Assembly (NCBI GenBank): GCA_036940085.1
Contig: JALLBK010000007.1
Coordinates: 1-56,953, forward strand
DNA from: Discostella pseudostelligera
Taxonomy: Eukaryota; Bacillariophyta; Thalassiosirophyceae; Thalassiosirales; Thalassiosiraceae
Length of the DNA stretch: 56,953 nucleotides
Direction: 5' to 3'
Part shown: in pieces, positions 52,559 through 56,953 of the stretch
How positions within the stretch are numbered: position 1 is the first letter of the stretch
Layout: every line of letters starts with the position of its first letter
Position numbers and translations under genes: made by a program
The notes under the pieces: generated by a model
Databases searched by the model: none
What the model was told of the DNA's origin: nothing
Seen by the model: only the letters and a program-made list of their open reading frames with translations

Positions 52559-53791
52559 TCACCTTCGCAACGAGTCAATGCCATAATTCCTTTTCTCGAC
52601 ATACCATGTCTTCTTACACAGCACCTGCAGAACCGGTCGGACGACTTGTGATACATTTCTCATACCGCGATGCATCAATCGATAATCATACCAAATTGCA
52701 TCCCCTGCAGAACATTTTCCATCGTAGGTTGCTTCGGCTATTTCTGCCACTGGACCAAAGCCAGCTAATCCTCTATATCGATGTGACGCGGGCCAAAATT
52801 GTGTGTATCCAGTATCATCATCCAAATCAATAAGTGGTATAAAGAGACAGATTGCGTACGGTTCAGCTAATCGAGATTTCCAACCATTGGTAGCATCCCA
52901 CCCTGCATCTTTCGTACCTTTTTGATGATCACCATCGGCATGCCATCCTTGATTGGTAGCATTCGGTTTGGAATATACGATGCTAATATCAAAATCGATT
53001 GTTTCGTTTATACGACCGTCCAGTATCCGCTCCAGTATGGGAGAAATTCGATGGAGCAACACATGTTCGACAAAGTCTCTGGCATTTGATGTTGGGGATA
53101 ACAATAGATCGAATCGTTCATTTCCACGTGATGCAATCTCTTGAAAGCTAATGGCATCCTTGCCAATGATGATGTCTGGTCTGTGATGATGAATGAGCTT
53201 CTCTATATTTGTAATTTCTTCATCGATGCAATGTTTTAATTCGATCAATTCTCGAGCCGTAACGAGAGCAGTTTGGATGAGCATTCCCCATTCTTTCATG
53301 GTCGATACGGCCCATTCCTCTTTGTGATGTAGTGTGTTGGTAGGGATGGCGATGGTAGTAGCAGCAGCGGCGGGGGCGGATGAGGAGTGATCGGAAACAA
53401 GCGCTAATGTGATGAATTGTTCATATCCCTCGACAGGTCTCAGGGGTAAAATGGCAGGAGCTGATGCCCATAACTCACACGAATATCTATCTCCAAGCTC
53501 TCTAGATATTACTTGTGCATTGGCATATATGACATCATCGACGGAAGCCTCGGTTGTGGCGCAAAGCAGTGTGACGTGCCGGCCGTCCTCGTCATGGGTT
53601 GTGCTGTACGAAATCCAAGATACGGAGTGTTGCCGCTCATTCTCATCCATAGTGGTGATGAATTGAGTGACAGTGCTCCATGCCGCATTGTCTCGACTGA
53701 ATGGACCGGTAACTCCAATGAGAATGCAATGCATATTATTTATCGGCCTCCGATGTATCCGACAGAGAAGATGTTCATGGTCATGGTCCAT
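52559..53791 (-). CDS. PhyH-like 2-oxoglutarate/Fe(II) dioxygenase
   Basis: Single exon, 410 aa. The C-terminal half carries the facial-triad pattern: NQGWHADGDH (HxD, Fe ligands), then FWPASHRYRGLAGFG, then GDAIWYDYRLMHRGMRN (distal Fe-binding His) and RPVLQVLCKKTWYVEKRNYG (Arg for 2-oxoglutarate). AICLFIPLIDLDDDTGYTQFWP is typical of phytanoyl-CoA-dioxygenase-like enzymes. The N-terminal half is not recognised: CILIGVTGPFSRDNAAW, then a helical segment MIQTALVTARELIELKHCIDEEI that may form a dimer or lid. The substrate is unknown and there is no clear targeting signal. ATGs at 53791 and 53734 (MHCILIG) are both possible; the shorter one removes a His/Arg-rich tail. Confidence 0.85.
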   Translation of the reverse strand: MDHDHEHLLCRIHRRPINNMHCILIGVTGPFSRDNAAWSTVTQFITTMDENERQHSVSWISYSTTHDEDGRHVTLLCATTEASVDDVIYANAQVISRELGDRYSCELWASAPAILPLRPVEGYEQFITLALVSDHSSSAPAAAATTIAIPTNTLHHKEEWAVSTMKEWGMLIQTALVTARELIELKHCIDEEITNIEKLIHHHRPDIIIGKDAISFQEIASRGNERFDLLLSPTSNARDFVEHVLLHRISPILERILDGRINETIDFDISIVYSKPNATNQGWHADGDHQKGTKDAGWDATNGWKSRLAEPYAICLFIPLIDLDDDTGYTQFWPASHRYRGLAGFGPVAEIAEATYDGKCSAGDAIWYDYRLMHRGMRNVSQVVRPVLQVLCKKTWYVEKRNYGIDSLRR

Positions 53792-53890
53792 TGTTGGAGT
53801 TGGTGATGGGTGGTGATAGATGGGTGATGGTTATGGGCGACCTCTTTGGCGAGAATTCATGTGGGAACCGTTACGAAAATGAGATAGCCA

Positions 53891-53906
53891 TTTCCCGCCA
53901 TTTTCC
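53891..53906. promoter_or_regulatory. Single TTTCCCGCCATTTTCC site in divergent promoter
   Basis: One strong copy of the recurring CCCGCC element lies between the dioxygenase gene (-) and the thioredoxin gene (+), about 100 bases from the dioxygenase start and 145 from the thioredoxin start. A weaker CTTTGGCGAGAA lies at about 53845-53856. Confidence 0.5.
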
Positions 53907-54049
53907 AAGGAGAGAAATGAGGTGTCACCTCTCGCGCCTCGATCCATCTGCACTCTGTTAGACTCTGTTCCTCTTCCACCCTCAACGATGATAATATCTT
54001 CATAGGAGTAGCTCCTAGTACCTTTGGTACCACCGATGAATCGAAGACA

Positions 54050-54758
54050 ATGCATAGGCAATTGCTGTTATTGGCTCTCTGCGTCTCACATACGACGGTT
54101 GCATTTACAAATCATGTCCATCGATCCGTTAGAGTTCCTTGTAGTAGTACGTTGCCCATCATCTCCTGCGCGTCGTTGCCGACGTCGACGCGTCAACACA
54201 ATTCGTTGCGCGAACTAGATGATTCCAACATGAAAGATCTCCTCTTTCAACCAATTGATGGTAGAGCGGTACTAGTCGATGTCTGCGCTACGTGGTGTGG
54301 CCCATGTAAACTCATTGAACCATACATTTCCGAGGCCGGTGAGTTGAACTGAATACGAATTCAATACTCAGTGCCTTCAATGGACTGCATCTTAATTATT
54401 TATCATGTCCATCCAACTCCACACAATAGCCAAAAAGTATTCACAGCATCTATCAGTTATTAAATACGACGTCGAAAGTAAAAATACAAAAAGTCTCAAG
54501 GTGGAAATGCTATTGCAGGGTGTGCACGTGCGTGGGTTACCGACCTTACTATTGTACAATAATGGAGTACCAGTGGCGACACATTCGGGTGCGATAACAG
54601 AACAAGACTTGTATGGATGGTTGGATAATAACTTGGCAACTATATCGGAAACCAAATCAGTATCGAAGAAGGAGGTGGAGGAACGAGACGCGGTAAATGA
54701 AGTTCCCACTAGCGGGAAGAGAGGATTTGTGAGTTTTGTAGATCGATATACTCTTTGA
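54050..54758 (+). CDS. Plastid-type thioredoxin
   Basis: Two exons, 54050-54338 and 54430-54758, phase-1 GT-AG intron completing an Ala codon (EA|AKKYS); 205 aa. The N-terminal signal (LLLLALCVSHTTVA) is followed by Phe at +1 (TTVA-FTNHV) and a Ser/Thr/Arg-rich transit segment, indicating plastid import. The active site WCGPC lies at residues 82-86 in VLVDVCATWCGPCKLIEPYI. The second exon supplies VIKYDVE, VHVRGLPTLLLYNNGVPV (the cis-Pro loop) and GAITEQDLYGWLD. The C terminus carries an additional charged tail of about 35 residues. It reduces disulfides of stromal targets. Without splicing the frame stops 15 codons after WCGPC, so the intron is required. Confidence 0.92.
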
Positions 54759-55723
54759 TCCAAAGTATGAGTTGCAGGAGTGCTGTGGTGAATAACATTG
54801 GTTATAATTTTTATTCATTACAATGCATTAATACCTTGGAATGGTATGTGGGAGGCGTTTCAGATTGAAGACAGTTGTCGATTGCCACTGAAGTCCATCG
54901 GAATAAGATCGCTGGAGTAATGAATTGCAATCAAAAGCGATCGAGCGAGCGAATAAGTGAGAAAGACAATACAGAAGAAGCTTCGTGCGGACCACTGCAG
55001 ACTTGTTTTTGTTCCCATTAATATCCAACAATGTAACAAGCTCATTTGGTAGTAGCTTATTTTCCAAATAGGAGTAACTGCAAGTGAATTCAAATAAGGT
55101 GTGGTTTGACTGACACACACTCTCACAGCTCATTTTGTCATATAAGACATCGACTAGAGTATGCAGAGAGCTGGGTGAAATAATGGTGTCGGCAACATCT
55201 AACTCAATCAAGTTGCTGTTACCTGCTAGAGCAGCAACGAAATCAATCATCACATTATCATTGATTAGTGTCTCCATTTCCTCGTCAAAGAAATCCCCAA
55301 TTCGCAGCTTCTTCAGTTTCGAAGTAGAGTTGAGAAACAGAACATCAGCAAATGAACTCCATCCATTGTTGATCACGGAGGGGTTGCTTTGAACATCAAG
55401 AATCTGAACTGTGCTCATGTGTCTGGCTACTACATTGACCAAAATATCTGCTCCTTCATCATCAATGTTGTTGTTATATGAAAAAATCATTTCCTCTAGA
55501 GCAGATTGAGAATTAATGAATAGATGAAAGCATGCTGTCATGGTGCCCATCCGGTGGGAGTAATGTACTGATTGTCCAACAATGCCAATTTCTTCAATGT
55601 TGTATTATTACCCAGAGCTTGGAATTGCAGCTGCACCCTCATCGTTTATGCTGCAGTCTTCTAAGCTCCATCAATGCTGAAGAAGGAGCTCTCAAGCAAA
55701 GTCTCGCCATCCTGATACAAAGT

Positions 55724-55793
55724 GTTAACATATGCTCTAACCAACAGAGCTAATACGATCGTATTAGCTCTATTGGTTAGAGCATATATTAAC
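55724..55793. repeat. 70-bp palindrome, left end of inserted element
   Basis: The sequence is symmetric about CGATCG at 55756-55761. The two 35-base arms match at 33 positions, with two C/T differences. Starting at GTTAAC, it reads ATATGCTCTAACC and later GAGCTAATACGA, then the inverse. It could extrude as a cruciform. Confidence 0.9.
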
Positions 55794-55913
55794 AAAAGTG
55801 TGGTTTGGGGAACCTTTGCACTTTAATGTATGCCTCTATATTATGGAGCTAGTGATGATAATACTCCGTTGGGGGGAAGTGGACTTGATGTGTGCCCCTT
55901 AAAAAATGGAAAA

Positions 55914-55965
55914 GGGATCGTTCGGGTGAGGCAACAGACAGACCATTCGGTCTGGCCTCGATCCC
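55914..55965. other. Structured stem inside the inserted element
   Basis: GGGATC (55914-55919) pairs with GATCCC (55960-55965), GAGGC (55928-55932) with GCCTC (55955-55959), and CAGACC (55939-55944) with GGTCTG (55949-55954) around an ATTC loop. The 3' side is continuous, while the 5' side has two bulges of 8 and 6 bases. The stem could be an RNA structure or the remnant of a third palindrome. Confidence 0.55.
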
Positions 55966-56000
55966 CGATAAAAGATGCTAACCAAGAGGACCACACTTTT

Positions 56001-56073
56001 GTTAACATATGCTCTAACCAACAGCGCTAATATGATCATATTAGCTCTATTGGTCAGAGCATATCATATTAAC
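56001..56073. repeat. 73-bp palindrome, right end of inserted element
   Basis: This is a second copy of the end palindrome, symmetric about TGATCA (about 56033-56038). It differs from the left copy by a few substitutions (including GCGCTAATATGA for GAGCTAATACGA) and by a three-base insertion near the outer end of its right arm. Confidence 0.88.
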
Positions 56074-56953
56074 ACAAAGAGATTTCATGATTTGGTTGAC
56101 AGCCATAGAATCTCCAAGGGCAGCAGCACAATCATCCCCAATCTCGTCATCTAAAAGATCCATCCTCTCTAAAGAGCAGCGTGGACTCAATAAAAAGCCA
56201 GTAAAATTTGCCAGCCAACGTATTGAGAGAGTTGTTCTGGGATAACCCACTGATGAGAGTGCACATGCACTCAATATCAAGACAATTGTGTGTTAAATTA
56301 AGTGTTCGAAGTCTGCACTCAGGGTTCCTGAGCAATGTGCATAGTGCAACACACCCCATGATTCCAATATCTTTTCTCCCCAAATCAAGTTCAAATAAAT
56401 TGTGTAACCCCGACATTAAATTCAATGCATTGATTAGGCCACCCGCTTGTCCGTGTGCTGTGAAGATTGATCCACTCCAGATGAATCACCTCTGATTTTG
56501 TGAAAGAACTGAAATGAGAGATTGGATCCCCACACAAATTTTGGAATAAGTTATTTCAATGCATCAGAGATTGGAGTTGAGTTTGGAAATGTCCATTCCC
56601 AAGAGGTCAATGTTATGTATATTCAAACATTCAATGGACCGATTGTGCGCAAGCCACATGAACAAGGATTTCTAACTGTCTTCAAATGCATGATTTGATT
56701 GCCAATAAATGATGTTCAACTGGAGCAACTGAGTACTTTTGCTGATGGCGAGCCTACTTTTTCAGCCCAGTGCATATTCTTAGCGCCATTAACACCCACT
56801 GCCAAGCCAGCAATTGCGGGGTCATTTTATGACAGTCGATGCACTGTTAAATCACATGCTTTGTGCACTTCCTCTGGCCCTTGGTAGTAGTCAACATCCA
56901 TCAGAAACTCTCACATGGTCGATCGATGGGACATTTTGGATCAACTTGTCATG

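Larger units (their letters stand above)
55723..56073. mobile_element. 351-bp foldback / MITE-like element in the LRR pseudogene
   Basis: Both ends are long palindromes sharing GTTAACATATGCTCTAACCA. Just inside them, AAAAGTGTGGT (about 55794-55804) and ACCACACTTTT (about 55990-56000) form an inverted pair, so the ends together make about 80-bp inverted repeats. Outside the ends, ACAAAG occurs at 55717-55722 and 56074-56079, a probable 6-bp target-site duplication. Removing the element and one ACAAAG copy leaves one open frame on the minus strand through the junction (MKSLC then IRMARLCLR). It has no coding capacity for a transposase and would be non-autonomous. Confidence 0.75.
54828..56953 (-). 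pseudogene. Diatom leucine-rich-repeat pseudogene, interrupted, runs off right edge
   Basis: Read leftward from the right edge, LRR-like pieces appear in different frames separated by stops: FMWLAHNRSIECLNIHN with IDLLGMDI (about 56650-56580); LHNLFELDLGRKDIGIMG and LRTLNLTHNCLDIE (56425-56220); CSLERMDLLDDEIGDDCAAALG in a shifted frame (about 56190-56110); then, beyond an inserted element, PSSALMEL, LEDCSINDEGAAAI and TLKKLALLDN in successive frames (55690-55570). The longest intact piece is 55550-54828, with ALEEMIFSYNNNIDDEGADIL, LIELDVAD and LLDINGNKNKSAVVRTKLLLY. That last segment resembles the C-terminal flank common to diatom LRR proteins. At least three frameshifts and one insertion mark it as decayed. 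The part beyond 56953 is not visible. Confidence 0.75.

Overview
The window looks like nuclear DNA of a centric diatom (Thalassiosira/Skeletonema/Cyclotella-type stramenopile). Evidence: short GT-AG introns (about 60-200 nt) in roughly half of the genes; several pre-proteins with an ER signal followed by an aromatic residue and a Ser-rich stretch, the bipartite plastid-targeting style of secondary plastids; secreted proteins with PTxxPT/SPT repeats and Lys-rich silaffin-like blocks; helicase-associated (HA) repeats; diatom-type leucine-rich-repeat proteins; a urea transporter and argininosuccinate synthase; and a kinesin-9, usually a flagellar motor, which fits a centric diatom with flagellate sperm. 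Identification comes from reading the protein sequences; no database search was run.

Layout, left to right. 1-1252: triplet low complexity and a 33-39 bp tandem repeat, no convincing gene. 1253-3800 (-): kinesin-9. 4909-6342 (+): secreted Lys-rich then Ser/Thr/Pro-rich wall-type protein. 6909-7955 (-): NAD(P)-binding SDR-like protein. 8245-9333 (+): sulfotransferase-like type II membrane protein. 9363-10928 (-): mitochondrial Tim44/MRPL45-like protein. 11236-12350 (+): Fcf2 rRNA-processing factor with an apparent frameshift between two dipeptide repeats. 12582-14009 (-): Mpv17/PMP22-like. 14437-15679 (+): Dim1 rRNA dimethylase. 16163-17032 (+): plastid-type HA-repeat protein. 17272-18390 (-): urea transporter. 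19483-20406 (-): second Mpv17/PMP22-like. 21321-22537 (-): TLC-domain membrane protein. 23101-25683 (+): plastid-type LON substrate-binding-domain protein.

26134-28054 (-): secreted CAP-domain protein. 29337-34360 (-): very large secreted RCC1-repeat protein. 35096-36466 (+): argininosuccinate synthase. 37160-40677 (+): ZW10. 40746-41736 (-): mitochondrial cyclophilin. 42155-44374 (-): disordered Pro/Gln-rich protein. 45004-46616 (+): URC1-type GTP cyclohydrolase II homologue. 46844-50065 (-): nuclear-encoded plastid SecA. 50737-52392 (+): Ser-rich protein with one hydrophobic hairpin. 52559-53791 (-): PhyH-like 2OG dioxygenase. 54050-54758 (+): plastid thioredoxin. 54828 to the right edge (-): LRR pseudogene interrupted by a 351-bp palindrome-ended element.

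Genes are densely packed and mostly alternate in strand, giving tail-to-tail gaps of 29-240 bp and head-to-head promoter gaps. Many promoter gaps carry TTCCCGCC / GGCGGGAA elements, an E2F/DP-like core, often in clusters of two to five and sometimes paired with CACGTG boxes. Functional themes are 18S rRNA maturation (Fcf2, Dim1), plastid biogenesis (SecA, thioredoxin, LON-domain and HA proteins), nitrogen/urea chemistry (urea transporter, argininosuccinate synthase, URC1 homologue) and secreted wall-type proteins. The most unusual locus is the RCC1 gene: a signal peptide, Lys-rich and Gly/Trp-rich regions, and two duplicated beta-propeller blocks joined by a Pro-Thr linker that appears to be assembled from a chain of micro-exons.
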